NCBI GenBank assembly: GCA_027352645.1
Contig: DAIEIL010000001.1
Coordinates: 1-33,018, forward strand
DNA: 33,018 nucleotides
DNA from: Rhodobiaceae bacterium
Lineage (GTDB): Bacteria > Pseudomonadota > Alphaproteobacteria > Parvibaculales > Parvibaculaceae
Direction of reading: 5' to 3'
This document shows positions 1 to 8,423 of the stretch, piece after piece; the first letter of the stretch is position 1, and each line of letters opens with the position of its first letter. The notes beneath the pieces are model-generated. The model saw nothing but the letters and a program-made list of their open reading frames with translations, did not search any database and was not told the DNA's origin. Made by a program: the position numbers and the translations under genes.

Positions 1-1
1 C

Positions 2-613
2 TATCTGCTACTGCTCGACACGATGGTCAGCCTCGAGCGCCTCGGTATCGGCGTCGGCATCGCGATGCTTGCGGGCTTCATCATCGGCGTTCTGCAGGGT
101 CTCATTCCCTATGTCCGCGCGACGCTCTCGAATTTCACCAATGTCGTCTCGATGATCCCGGCGCTCGCGATCCTGCCGATCCTCTTCATCACCTTCGGAC
201 TCGGCGAGACGGCGAAGGTCGTGCTGATCTTCGTCGGCATCGTGCCCTTCATCATTCGCGATCTCGCGCAGCGGGTCGAAGAGATCCCGCATGAGCAGAT
301 CATCAAGGCGCAGACGCTCGGCGCCTCGACATGGCAGATCATCATCCGCATCGTCGTGCCGCAGATGCTGCCCCGCCTGATCGACTCCGTTCGCCTCTCG
401 CTTGGGCCCGCCTGGCTCTATCTCATCGCGGCGGAGGCGATCGCCGCCGAATCCGGCCTTGGCTACCGCATCTTCCTGATGCGCCGCTATCTGTCGATGG
501 ACGTGATCCTGCCTTACGTCGCCTGGATCACCTTCCTCGCCTTCTTTCTCGACTTCCTGCTGCGCGGCCTCAGGCGAGTGTCGTTCGGCTGGATGTATCG
601 CGGCCATATGTGA
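2..613 (+). CDS. ABC transporter permease, NitT/TauT type (partial, 5' end outside window)
   Basis: Inner-membrane permease of an ABC importer, cut by the left window edge; the first complete codon is at position 2. The visible 203 residues are strongly hydrophobic, with about four to five membrane segments. The cytoplasmic coupling (EAA-type) loop is visible as AQTLGASTWQIIIR followed by PQMLPRLIDSVR, typical of the nitrate/taurine/sulfonate branch of binding-protein-dependent permeases. The stop at 611-613 lies 10 bases before the ATPase gene, so the two are co-transcribed. Its position in front of UAAP1, UAAP2, carboxylase and allophanate hydrolase matches the family annotated as urea-carboxylase-associated transporter. 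The cargo is therefore probably guanidine or a related cation, which is inference. The periplasmic binding protein would be expected upstream, outside the window. Confidence 0.88.
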   Translation, partial: YLLLLDTMVSLERLGIGVGIAMLAGFIIGVLQGLIPYVRATLSNFTNVVSMIPALAILPILFITFGLGETAKVVLIFVGIVPFIIRDLAQRVEEIPHEQIIKAQTLGASTWQIIIRIVVPQMLPRLIDSVRLSLGPAWLYLIAAEAIAAESGLGYRIFLMRRYLSMDVILPYVAWITFLAFFLDFLLRGLRRVSFGWMYRGHM

Positions 614-623
614 GGGATGAGCG

Positions 624-1421
624 ATGACCCGCGTTACCGTTGAGAACGTCTGGAAGACCTACGGCAAGCAAACCGTGCTCGAACGCATCAATTTCGAAAC
701 GGCGCCCCAATCCTTCATCTCGCTCGTCGGCCCTTCAGGCTGCGGCAAGTCCACATTCCTGCGCATGCTGCTCGGCGATGAAAAGCCCAGTCAGGGCCGC
801 ATTCTCGTCGACGGTGTGCCGCTGCAGGCCGAGCCTTCGCCGGATCGCGGCGTCGTCTTCCAGAAATATTCGGTCTTCCCGCATCTGACGGCGCTTCAGA
901 ACGTCATGCTCGGTCTTGAGCTTGGGCAGAGCCCCGTTCTCGGAGGTCTCTTCGGCAAGAAGCGTCGTGAAGCGCGCGACATGTCCCGCGAAATGCTGAA
1001 GTCCGTCGGTCTCGAAGCGGCGGAAAACAAATATCCCGCCGAGCTGTCGGGCGGCATGCAGCAGCGTCTTGCCATCGCGCAGGCGCTGGTCAAGCGCCCG
1101 AAGCTTCTTCTGCTCGATGAGCCTTTCGGTGCGCTCGATCCCGGCATTCGCGCGGAGGTGCATGAGATTCTGCTCACGCTGTGGCGCGAGACGGGAATGA
1201 CCATTTTCATGGTGACGCATGATCTGTCCGAAGCTTTCAAGCTTGGAACGCGCGTCATCGCCTTCGACCGCCGCAAGACGCGGCCGGAAGAACTTGAAGC
1301 CTATGGCGCGACGATCACTTTCGATCTGCCCGTCATGCGCAAGATCGCGCCGCCTCCCGGCGCGGTGACGTCTCCGGCGGAGACGGAAGAAGCAATGCCG
1401 AAGGTCGCCGTCGCCGGATGA
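624..1421 (+). CDS. ABC transporter ATP-binding protein, NitT/TauT type (urea-carboxylase-associated)
   Basis: Cytoplasmic ATPase that energises the permease encoded just upstream. All nucleotide-binding motifs are visible in 265 residues: Walker A GPSGCGKST at about residues 36-44, Q-loop in VVFQKYSVFPHLTALQNV, ABC signature LSGGMQQRLAIAQAL, Walker B LLLLDEPFGALDP, and switch histidine in MVTHDLSEA. The C-terminal tail of about 40 residues after the H-loop is family-specific and carries no motif I can name. The start ATG at 624 follows a purine-rich GAGGGATGAG ribosome site. The next gene begins 99 bases after the stop, still on the same strand, so an operon is likely. The NitT/TauT assignment is family-level; the substrate is inferred from the neighbouring guanidine/urea catabolic genes. 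Confidence 0.93.
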   Translation: MTRVTVENVWKTYGKQTVLERINFETAPQSFISLVGPSGCGKSTFLRMLLGDEKPSQGRILVDGVPLQAEPSPDRGVVFQKYSVFPHLTALQNVMLGLELGQSPVLGGLFGKKRREARDMSREMLKSVGLEAAENKYPAELSGGMQQRLAIAQALVKRPKLLLLDEPFGALDPGIRAEVHEILLTLWRETGMTIFMVTHDLSEAFKLGTRVIAFDRRKTRPEELEAYGATITFDLPVMRKIAPPPGAVTSPAETEEAMPKVAVAG

Positions 1422-1520
1422 CTTTCGTCTCTGCCGGGACGACCCGGTGGATTGAGTTGTTGCCTGGACGGCCAGGTTTTCGGCGCCTCCCCAAGGCGCC
1501 ACCGGAAGCAGGAGAACGAG

Positions 1521-2345
1521 ATGGCCGATACATCTCAGACCTCGGGTGGAAACCACAAACGCTATGCCGCACAGCGTGCCCGCTATGAGGAGCTTTACAC
1601 GCGGGGCAAGGCGCGGCGACGCGACTTCAGCGAGGCCAAGGGCAACGCGAAGGAGATTCCCGCCGATCTGGTGCTGAAGCGCGAGATGCTTCCGGGTGGC
1701 TGGGGCTGGTCGGGTATCGTGAAGCGCGGGCAAACGCTTCGTATCCTCGCGCCAGCTGCGACGCAGGGCGTTTCCGTCCTTCTCTATCGCGCCGCCGATC
1801 CGACGGAGCGCTTCAATGCGGGCGATACGGTGAAGATCCAGTGGAGCGCGAGCCTCTATCGCGGAAAGCTGCTTTATTCCGACATGGGGCGTGTGCTTGC
1901 CTCGATAACCGACGATACGTTTGGCCATCATGACGCGATTGCGGGTGGCTCGACCGCGGCGACGAATGCTGCAAAGTATGATGATCCCACGCTCCGCAAC
2001 ACACGCGACAACTTCATTTTGCTTGCCGCGAAGCATGGGCTCTCCAGGGCCGACATTCCGCCTTGTCTGACGCTCTTCGCGCCGGTTGGGGTCGACGCTG
2101 CCGGCAAGCTTGTCTGGCAGGACGCCAGGACCGCCGCCGGCGATTACGTCGACCTTCGCGCCGAGATGGATGTTCTCGCCTTCCTTTCGAACTGCCCGCA
2201 TCCTCTCAGCACGGGCGCTTATGCGCCGGAGCCTGTCGATCTCACCCTCTGGAAATCGCCGCCGCCATCCGCCGACGATTTCTGCCGCTCGTCCTCGGAA
2301 GAGGCGACCCGCGGCTTCGACAACACCGATGCAATTTTCGAGTGA
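1521..2345 (+). CDS. Urea amidolyase-associated protein UAAP1 (DUF1989), putative carboxyguanidine deiminase subunit
   Basis: A 274-residue DUF1989-family protein. The ATG at 1521 was chosen because it is preceded by AGGAGAACGAG; the frame is open upstream to 1452 without a good ribosome site. It is homologous along its length to the next gene: both have AADPxERxxAxDT, a GxHD-type centre, RDNFxL..KHGL, DYVxLRAEMDVL and SNCP. UAAP1/UAAP2 pairs next to a urea carboxylase have been shown to form carboxyguanidine deiminase (CgdAB), which converts carboxyguanidine to allophanate plus ammonia. Here three cysteine positions of UAAP2 are replaced in UAAP1 (F134, S144, T161), while C225 of SNCP is retained. 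This copy may therefore be a non-catalytic partner, which is inference. It sits between the transporter ATPase and UAAP2. Confidence 0.9.
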   Translation: MADTSQTSGGNHKRYAAQRARYEELYTRGKARRRDFSEAKGNAKEIPADLVLKREMLPGGWGWSGIVKRGQTLRILAPAATQGVSVLLYRAADPTERFNAGDTVKIQWSASLYRGKLLYSDMGRVLASITDDTFGHHDAIAGGSTAATNAAKYDDPTLRNTRDNFILLAAKHGLSRADIPPCLTLFAPVGVDAAGKLVWQDARTAAGDYVDLRAEMDVLAFLSNCPHPLSTGAYAPEPVDLTLWKSPPPSADDFCRSSSEEATRGFDNTDAIFE

Positions 2346-2356
2346 GGGCCGAGCAG

Positions 2357-2983
2357 ATGACCACCAACCGCGAACCGAATACCGTCATTCACGATGAAAT
2401 CGTGCCGGCGAACAAGCCTTGGTCACACGTGATCCTGAAGGGGCAGGTGCTTCGCATTATCGACCTGGAAGGCTGTCAGGCCGTCGATACGCTTTTCTAC
2501 AATGCAGCCGATCCGGTCGAGCGTTACAGCGCGCAGGATACGATCCGCGCGCAGGGCGCGCCTTACATCACCGCAGGCACGAAGCTTCTGTCCAACGAAG
2601 GCAATGCGATGCTCACCGTGATCGGCGACACATGCGGCGCGCATGACACCTCGGCCGGCGCCTGCAGCGCCGAGGCGAACACCGTGCGCTTTGGACATCA
2701 CACGAAATACATGCATAGCTGCCGCGACAATTTCGTTCTCGAATTGTCGAAGCATGGCCTCACCAAGCGCGACCTGGTGAGCAACATCAACTTCTTCATG
2801 AATGTGCCGATCGAGCCGGACGGGACGCTCGCCATCGTCGATGGCGTGTCGAAGCCGGGGGATTATGTGGAGCTTCGGGCGGAGATGGACGTGCTGTGCG
2901 TCATCTCGAACTGCCCGCAGGTCAACAATCCCTGCAACGACTTCAACCCCACGCCCATTCGCACGCTCATCTGGAACGGCTGA
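2357..2983 (+). CDS. Urea amidolyase-associated protein UAAP2 (DUF1989), putative carboxyguanidine deiminase subunit
   Basis: A 208-residue DUF1989 protein; ATG at 2357, 11 bases after the UAAP1 stop, with GAGGG upstream. Likely metal-binding or catalytic residues are visible: C93 and H96 in GDTCGAHD, C103 in AGACS, C122 in HSCRDNF, and C181/C186 in VLCVISNCPQ. Known work on this family assigns the UAAP pair to carboxyguanidine deiminase, acting between the biotin carboxylase and allophanate hydrolase. The cysteine set is far more complete here than in UAAP1, so this is the better candidate for the catalytic subunit (inference). The carboxylase gene starts 17 bases downstream. The frame is open further 5', overlapping UAAP1, but that extension is a shadow of UAAP1. 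Confidence 0.9.
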   Translation: MTTNREPNTVIHDEIVPANKPWSHVILKGQVLRIIDLEGCQAVDTLFYNAADPVERYSAQDTIRAQGAPYITAGTKLLSNEGNAMLTVIGDTCGAHDTSAGACSAEANTVRFGHHTKYMHSCRDNFVLELSKHGLTKRDLVSNINFFMNVPIEPDGTLAIVDGVSKPGDYVELRAEMDVLCVISNCPQVNNPCNDFNPTPIRTLIWNG

Positions 2984-3000
2984 AGTTCCGGGAGGAAGAC

Positions 3001-6000
3001 ATGTTCAAGAAGGTACTGGTTGCGAACCGCGGCGAAATCGCCTGCCGCGTCATTCGCACACTCCGCCACATGGGCGTCAGCTCCGTGGCGGTATATTCCG
3101 AGGCCGATCGCTTCGCGCCGCATGTGGATCTGGCGGACGAGGCTGTCTGCGTCGGCCCCGCCGTGGTGGCGCAGAGCTATCTCGATGTCGATGCCATCAT
3201 CGCGGCAGCAGTTGCGACCGGTGCGGAGGCGGTCCATCCGGGTTATGGGTTCCTGAGTGAGAACCCCGGCTTTGCGCAGGCATTGGCCGACAGGGGCATC
3301 GCCTTCATTGGCCCGCGTCCCGAGCACATGCTCGCTTTCGCGCTGAAGCATACTGCGCGAGAACTCGCTGAGAAGAGCGGCGTTCCGCTGCTTCCCGGTT
3401 CGCCTCTCGTCACCGATCTCGACGATGCGCTCGCCCGCGCGGGTGCCATCGGCTATCCCGTCATGCTCAAGAGCACGGCGGGCGGCGGCGGTATCGGCTT
3501 GCAGCTATGCAAGACTGCGGCAGAACTTCCGCGTCTCTTCGAGACCGTGCAGCGGCTCAGCCTTGCGAATTTCAAGGATGGCGGCGTGTTCCTCGAGAAG
3601 TTCGTCGCCGAGGCGCGGCATATCGAGGTGCAGATTTTCGGCGACGGCAAGGGCAAGGTCATCGCGCTCGGCGAACGCGACTGTTCCGCGCAGCGCCGCA
3701 ACCAGAAGGTGATCGAGGAGACGCCCGCGCCCAATCTGGCGGATGATGTGCGCAGCGCGCTCCACGAGGCGGCAGTGCGTCTCGGCGAAACCGTCTCTTA
3801 TGAATCGGCCGGCACCGTCGAGTTCATCTATGACGCGGTGGAAGAAAAGTTCTACTTCCTCGAAGTAAACACGCGGCTCCAGGTCGAGCATCCCGTCACG
3901 GAGGAAGTGACCGGCCTCGATCTCGTCGAAATGATGGTACGGCAGGCGGCGGGCGACCTTGGTGATCTCGTCCAATATGAGCGTGCGCCGCAGGGTCATG
4001 CCATTGAGGTACGGCTCTATGCCGAAGATCCGGCGCGAAATTTCCAACCTTCCTCGGGGCTTCTCACGCAGGTGAGCTTTCCCGCCGGTGTGCGTGTCGA
4101 TGGCTGGATCGCGACCGGAACCGAGGTCACGCCCTTTTACGATCCGATGCTTGCCAAGATCATCGTCAAGGGAGCGACCCGCGCGGAGGCTGTGGCCAAG
4201 CTTGCGTCCGCGCTCAATCAGAGCGCCGTCTACGGCATTGAAACGAATCTCGACTATCTGCGCCAGCTCGCGGGCGCATGGACCTTTCTCGACGGTGCGA
4301 TGCGCACCTCGTCGCTCGCCCATTTCGATTTCCGGCCTGCGACCATCGACGTCGTCGCGCCCGGCGCGCAATCGACTATTCAGGATTACCCCGGTCGCGT
4401 TGGCTACTGGAATGTCGGGGTGCCGCCATCGGGTCCGATGGACTCGCTGTCCTTTCAGCTTGCCAATCGCCTCGTCGGCAACGAGCCGGGCACGCCCGCG
4501 CTCGAAATGACGCTCGCGGGCCCGACGCTGCATTTCCGCACCGACGCGACCATCGTTCTGGCCGGCGCGCATATGCAGGCCAAAATCAGCGGCGAGCCCG
4601 TGCCGCATTGGCAGGCCTTCGAGGTGAAGCGCGGCCAGACGCTTGAAATCGGGGCGATCGAGGGGCCGGGGCAGCGGGCCTATCTCGCCATTCGCAACGG
4701 TTTCGATGCGCCGGAATATCTGGGCTCGCGCTCGACCTTCACGCTCGGCCGCTTCGGCGGCCACGCAACTGGCGCGCTCAAGACGGGCGACGTGCTGCGC
4801 GTGAACCGTTCGGGTGCGAAGGCGCCTGCGCAACGGGAGGCGCTGCCGCAACTTGACCGGCCGCCGCTCGTCAACGAATGGGAACTTGCTGCTCTCTACG
4901 GCCCGCATGGTGCGCCGGACTATTTCGCCGACGAGGACATCGAGACGCTTTTCAGTGCGACCTATGAGGTTCACTACAATTCGGCACGCACGGGCATCCG
5001 TCTCATCGGGCCGAAGCCCAGGTGGGCGCGCAAGGATGGTGGCGAAGCGGGGCTTCATCCGTCCAACATCCATGACAATGCCTATGCCGTCGGCACGATC
5101 GACTTCACCGGCGATATGCCGATCATCCTAGGTCTCGATGGGCCGAGCCTTGGCGGGTTCGTCTGTCCGGCAACGATTGCCAAGGCCGACCTCTGGAAGA
5201 TCGGGCAGCTGAAGCCGGGCGACAAGGTTCGCTTCCGCCGTGTGAGCGACGAGGAGGCCGAAGCGCTACGCAAGAGCGAGGATGGCTGGCTTTCGACACT
5301 GAAACGTCCGCATCACGGATCGCGCATTCAGGCGCCCGCGAGCCTCGGCAACGCCGTGCTCGGCCGTATCGACGACCTCGATGTCGCCGTCACCTATCGA
5401 CGTGCGGGCGACGATTATCTGCTCATCGAATATGGGCCGATGGTGCTCGACTTCGCGCTGCGCTTCCGGGCGCATGCGATGATGACGGCGCTGGCGTCGA
5501 AGCGCATCCCCGGCATCGTCGAGATGACGCCCGGCATTCGCTCGCTGCAAATCCATTTCGACCCCGACCGTCTGTCGCTGAAGCGGCTGCTTGCGACTGT
5601 GGAAGAAGTCGAGCGACATCTGCCGGCGACGAAGGATATCGAGGTGCCGAGCCGTGTCGTGCGCCTGCCACTTTCGTGGGACGATGCGGCGGCGCAGGAA
5701 GCCGTGCGCAAGTACCAGACGCTGGTGAACCCGGAGGCGCCGTGGTGTCCCTCCAATATCGAGTTCATCCGCCGTATCAATGGACTCGACAGCATCGATG
5801 AGGTGCGCCGCATTCTCTTTGAGGCGGATTACATGGTGCTCGGCCTCGGCGACGTCTATCTCGGCGCGCCGGTGGAAACCCCGCTCGATCCGCGCCATCG
5901 CCTCGTCACCACCAAGTACAATCCGGCGCGCACATGGACGCCGGAAAATGCGGTGGGCATCGGCGGCGCCTATATGTGCGTCTATGGCATGGAAGGGCCG

Positions 6001-6612
6001 GGCGGCTACCAGCTTGTCGGCCGTACCTTGCAGATGTGGAATACGTGGCGCGAGACGAAGAATTTCGAGGCAGGCTCGCCCTGGCTCCTGCGCTTCTTCG
6101 ACCGCATCCGCTTCTTTCCCGTCTCGGCGGAAGAACTGCTCGATATTCGTGCCGCCTTTCCGCATGGCCGCTATGAAGTGGAGGTGGAGGAATCGAGCTT
6201 CCGCCTCAGCGACTATCTCGCCTTCCTCGATCGGAATGCGGACGAGATCGCGGATTTCCGCACGATGCAGCGCCGCGCCTTCGAGGAGGAGCGGCAGCGC
6301 TGGGAAGATCGCGGGCTTTCGATGCAGGCGGCGGAGCCCGATGCGCCGCCTACGCAATCTATCGGCGAGTTGCCTCCGGGCGCGCGTCTCGTCGAGGCGA
6401 GCGTGCCGGGCAACGTCTGGGCGATCAGTGTCGAGCCGGGCGAAGAGGTCGCGCAGGACCAGTCTCTGGTCACGCTTGAATCCATGAAGATGGAAATTGA
6501 AATGCGGTCGCCGATGCGCGGCCGGGTGCATGAGGTGCATTGCGCACCGGGAACAATGGTACAGGCGGGGCAGGCGCTGATGACGCTGTTGCCGCTGGAG
6601 GCGATAGCATGA
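3001..6612 (+). CDS. uca: Biotin-dependent urea/guanidine carboxylase, single-chain
   Basis: An ATP-, bicarbonate- and biotin-dependent carboxylase of 1203 residues, the usual length for stand-alone bacterial urea carboxylase. Domains in order: biotin carboxylase (about 1-445; ANRGEIACRVIRT, glycine loop AGGGGIGLQ, CSAQRRNQKVIEE, EVNTRLQVEHPVTEE), KipA/AHS2 half of the carboxyltransferase (about 447-780; VAPGAQSTIQDYPGR), KipI/AHS1 half (about 795-1040; YGMEGPGGYQLVGRT), a helical linker, and a C-terminal biotinyl domain with ESMKMEIEM, biotin lysine K1163. ATG 3001 follows GGGAGGAAGAC. The stop overlaps the allophanate hydrolase start. Adjacent UAAP genes and D701 in GTIDFTGD suggest guanidine as the true substrate, giving carboxyguanidine; plain urea carboxylase remains possible. 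Cytoplasmic. Confidence 0.95.
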   Translation: MFKKVLVANRGEIACRVIRTLRHMGVSSVAVYSEADRFAPHVDLADEAVCVGPAVVAQSYLDVDAIIAAAVATGAEAVHPGYGFLSENPGFAQALADRGIAFIGPRPEHMLAFALKHTARELAEKSGVPLLPGSPLVTDLDDALARAGAIGYPVMLKSTAGGGGIGLQLCKTAAELPRLFETVQRLSLANFKDGGVFLEKFVAEARHIEVQIFGDGKGKVIALGERDCSAQRRNQKVIEETPAPNLADDVRSALHEAAVRLGETVSYESAGTVEFIYDAVEEKFYFLEVNTRLQVEHPVTEEVTGLDLVEMMVRQAAGDLGDLVQYERAPQGHAIEVRLYAEDPARNFQPSSGLLTQVSFPAGVRVDGWIATGTEVTPFYDPMLAKIIVKGATRAEAVAKLASALNQSAVYGIETNLDYLRQLAGAWTFLDGAMRTSSLAHFDFRPATIDVVAPGAQSTIQDYPGRVGYWNVGVPPSGPMDSLSFQLANRLVGNEPGTPALEMTLAGPTLHFRTDATIVLAGAHMQAKISGEPVPHWQAFEVKRGQTLEIGAIEGPGQRAYLAIRNGFDAPEYLGSRSTFTLGRFGGHATGALKTGDVLRVNRSGAKAPAQREALPQLDRPPLVNEWELAALYGPHGAPDYFADEDIETLFSATYEVHYNSARTGIRLIGPKPRWARKDGGEAGLHPSNIHDNAYAVGTIDFTGDMPIILGLDGPSLGGFVCPATIAKADLWKIGQLKPGDKVRFRRVSDEEAEALRKSEDGWLSTLKRPHHGSRIQAPASLGNAVLGRIDDLDVAVTYRRAGDDYLLIEYGPMVLDFALRFRAHAMMTALASKRIPGIVEMTPGIRSLQIHFDPDRLSLKRLLATVEEVERHLPATKDIEVPSRVVRLPLSWDDAAAQEAVRKYQTLVNPEAPWCPSNIEFIRRINGLDSIDEVRRILFEADYMVLGLGDVYLGAPVETPLDPRHRLVTTKYNPARTWTPENAVGIGGAYMCVYGMEGPGGYQLVGRTLQMWNTWRETKNFEAGSPWLLRFFDRIRFFPVSAEELLDIRAAFPHGRYEVEVEESSFRLSDYLAFLDRNADEIADFRTMQRRAFEEERQRWEDRGLSMQAAEPDAPPTQSIGELPPGARLVEASVPGNVWAISVEPGEEVAQDQSLVTLESMKMEIEMRSPMRGRVHEVHCAPGTMVQAGQALMTLLPLEAIA

Positions 6613-8402
6613 AGGGTCTTTGTTTTTCTCTCCCCTCGCTCAGGGCTTCCTATGCGCGTGGCCTGCGCGCCGAGGATGTGGCGGCGGAAGCGCTGAAACG
6701 TGCCGACGCCTATGCCGATCCGGCGGTCTGGATCGCGCGGGCGCCCGCCGATGAGGTCATGGCCCGCGCCCGCGCGCTCGACGCGCTGCCGGTCGCTGCG
6801 CGGGCGAAGCTGCCGCTTTTCGGTGTGCCCTTCGCGGTAAAGGACAATATCGACTGCGCCGGGCTCCCGACGACGGCTGCTTGCCCCGCCTATGCCTTTC
6901 AGCCGAAGGAAAGCGCCTATGCCGTGCAGCGTCTTCTCGATGCGGGTGCGATCCTCATCGGCAAGACCAATCTCGATCAGTTCGCCACCGGCCTCGTCGG
7001 TACGCGCTCGCCGCATGGCGCGCCGCGGTCGGTCTTCAATTCCGAATATATCTCCGGCGGATCGAGCTCCGGTTCGGCCGTGGCTGTCGCGGCGGGGCTC
7101 GTCTCCTTTTCCCTCGGCACGGACACGGCGGGTTCGGGCCGCGTGCCTGCCGCCTTCAACAACATTGCGGGGCTCAAGCCCTCGCGCGGCCTTCTCTCGA
7201 CGCGCGGTGTGCTTCCCGCCTGCCGCTCGCTCGACTGCATCTCGATCTTCGCGTTGACGCCCGAAGACACGGCGGAGGTTTTCAGGCAGGCCGCTATCTA
7301 TGACGATGAAGATCCATACTCGCGGACGCGGCTTGCGGACGAGCCTTTCGTACCTGGCGGCAGTTTCACCTTCGCGGTGCCGCGCGCAGAAGATCTCGCC
7401 TTCTTTGGCGACGGCGAGGCGGAGCGCCTGTTCAACGAGGCCGTGCAGCGTCTGGAAAGCATTGGCGGCCGCGCGCGGCGGATCGACTTCGCACCGTTCC
7501 GCGAGGCGGCCTTGCTGCTGTATGAGGGTCCCTGGGTCGCCGAGCGCACGGTGGCGGTGGGTTCCTTCATCGAGGCGCATGAGGCCGAATGCGATCCGAC
7601 CGTCGCGAAGATCGTGCTCGGTGGGCGCACGCGCAGCGCCGTCGAGACTTTCGAGGCGATGCACAAGCTGCAGGCCCTGCAACGCAGGGTGCTGACGCTC
7701 TTTGCCGGTCTCGACATCGTCGTCGTGCCGACGGCGCCGACGACATACAAGGTGAGCGAACTTGAAGCTGAGCCGATCAAGCTCAATTCGCGCCTCGGCA
7801 CCTATACGAACTTCATGAACCTGCTCGATATGGCAGGGCTTGCGGTGCCTGCGGGCATCGGTGCGACGGGGCTTCCCTTCGGCATCACGCTTGCCGCGCC
7901 CGCCTTCTCGGAGGCGCGCCTTGTCGAGATCGGCGCTCGCTTCACTGCGGCGCTGGCCTTGTCTCCGGGAGCCCCGTTCCTCGGCGGCGCGGAAGCGGAT
8001 GAAGCCTTTCTGGAACTTGCCGTCGTCGGCGCGCATATGAGTGGCTTGCAGCTCAATCATGAACTGACATCGCGCGGGGGCATGTTCGTCGAGCGGACCA
8101 GGACAGCCGCCTCCTATCAGCTCTATGCTTTGGCGGGCGGTCCGCCCTTCCGTCCCGGCCTCGTCAAGTCGGCGACGGGAACGGCGATCGAGCTCGAAGT
8201 CTGGCGGCTTCCGCGCGCGCAAGTCGGGAGCTTCCTTGCCGGAGTGCCACAACCGCTTGTCATCGGCACTGTCGATCTTGCCAATGGCCGCAAGGTGAAG
8301 GGGTTCCTTTGCGAGACGAGCGGTCTTGCGGGCGCGGAGGACATCACGTCCTTCGGCGGCTGGAGGCGCTTTCTCGAACGTGACAAGGCGGCGGCCGGCT
8401 GA
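6609..8402 (+). CDS. atzF: Allophanate hydrolase
   Basis: Hydrolyses allophanate to ammonia and CO2, the last step of the operon's pathway. The 597-residue protein has an amidase-signature domain (about 1-440) and the allophanate-hydrolase-specific C-terminal domain (about 475-590). The Ser-cisSer-Lys triad is readable: K78 in AVKDNIDCAG, S152 in GGSSSGS, and nucleophile S176 in GTDTAGSGRVPA; the spacing of 74 and 24 residues fits the family. The ATG at 6609 overlaps the carboxylase stop by four bases (ATGA), implying translational coupling. The frame extends upstream to 6540 inside the carboxylase, but the overlapping start is preferred. Length and the C-terminal domain (RTAASYQLYAL, GTAIELEVWRLP) distinguish it from generic amidases. 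A convergent gene ends 21 bases downstream. Confidence 0.95.
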   Translation: MKGLCFSLPSLRASYARGLRAEDVAAEALKRADAYADPAVWIARAPADEVMARARALDALPVAARAKLPLFGVPFAVKDNIDCAGLPTTAACPAYAFQPKESAYAVQRLLDAGAILIGKTNLDQFATGLVGTRSPHGAPRSVFNSEYISGGSSSGSAVAVAAGLVSFSLGTDTAGSGRVPAAFNNIAGLKPSRGLLSTRGVLPACRSLDCISIFALTPEDTAEVFRQAAIYDDEDPYSRTRLADEPFVPGGSFTFAVPRAEDLAFFGDGEAERLFNEAVQRLESIGGRARRIDFAPFREAALLLYEGPWVAERTVAVGSFIEAHEAECDPTVAKIVLGGRTRSAVETFEAMHKLQALQRRVLTLFAGLDIVVVPTAPTTYKVSELEAEPIKLNSRLGTYTNFMNLLDMAGLAVPAGIGATGLPFGITLAAPAFSEARLVEIGARFTAALALSPGAPFLGGAEADEAFLELAVVGAHMSGLQLNHELTSRGGMFVERTRTAASYQLYALAGGPPFRPGLVKSATGTAIELEVWRLPRAQVGSFLAGVPQPLVIGTVDLANGRKVKGFLCETSGLAGAEDITSFGGWRRFLERDKAAAG

Positions 8403-8423
8403 GGCCGGCCCCGTTCGCGCGGT

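Noticed and set aside
3505..5073. Long minus-strand open frame (522 codons) opposite the carboxylase; similar long antisense frames at 735-2201, 6213-8252, 10310-12103, 16688-18589, 20705-22093 and 30555-32552
   Set aside because: These are shadows of strongly biased GC-rich coding on the other strand: Arg/His/Ala-rich translations, no motifs and no ribosome sites. The plus-strand genes have complete catalytic motifs.
8393..8410. Six-pair GGCCGG/CCGGCC hairpin around the allophanate hydrolase stop codon
   Set aside because: Short GC palindrome without a T-tract in a GC-rich context; not convincing as a terminator.
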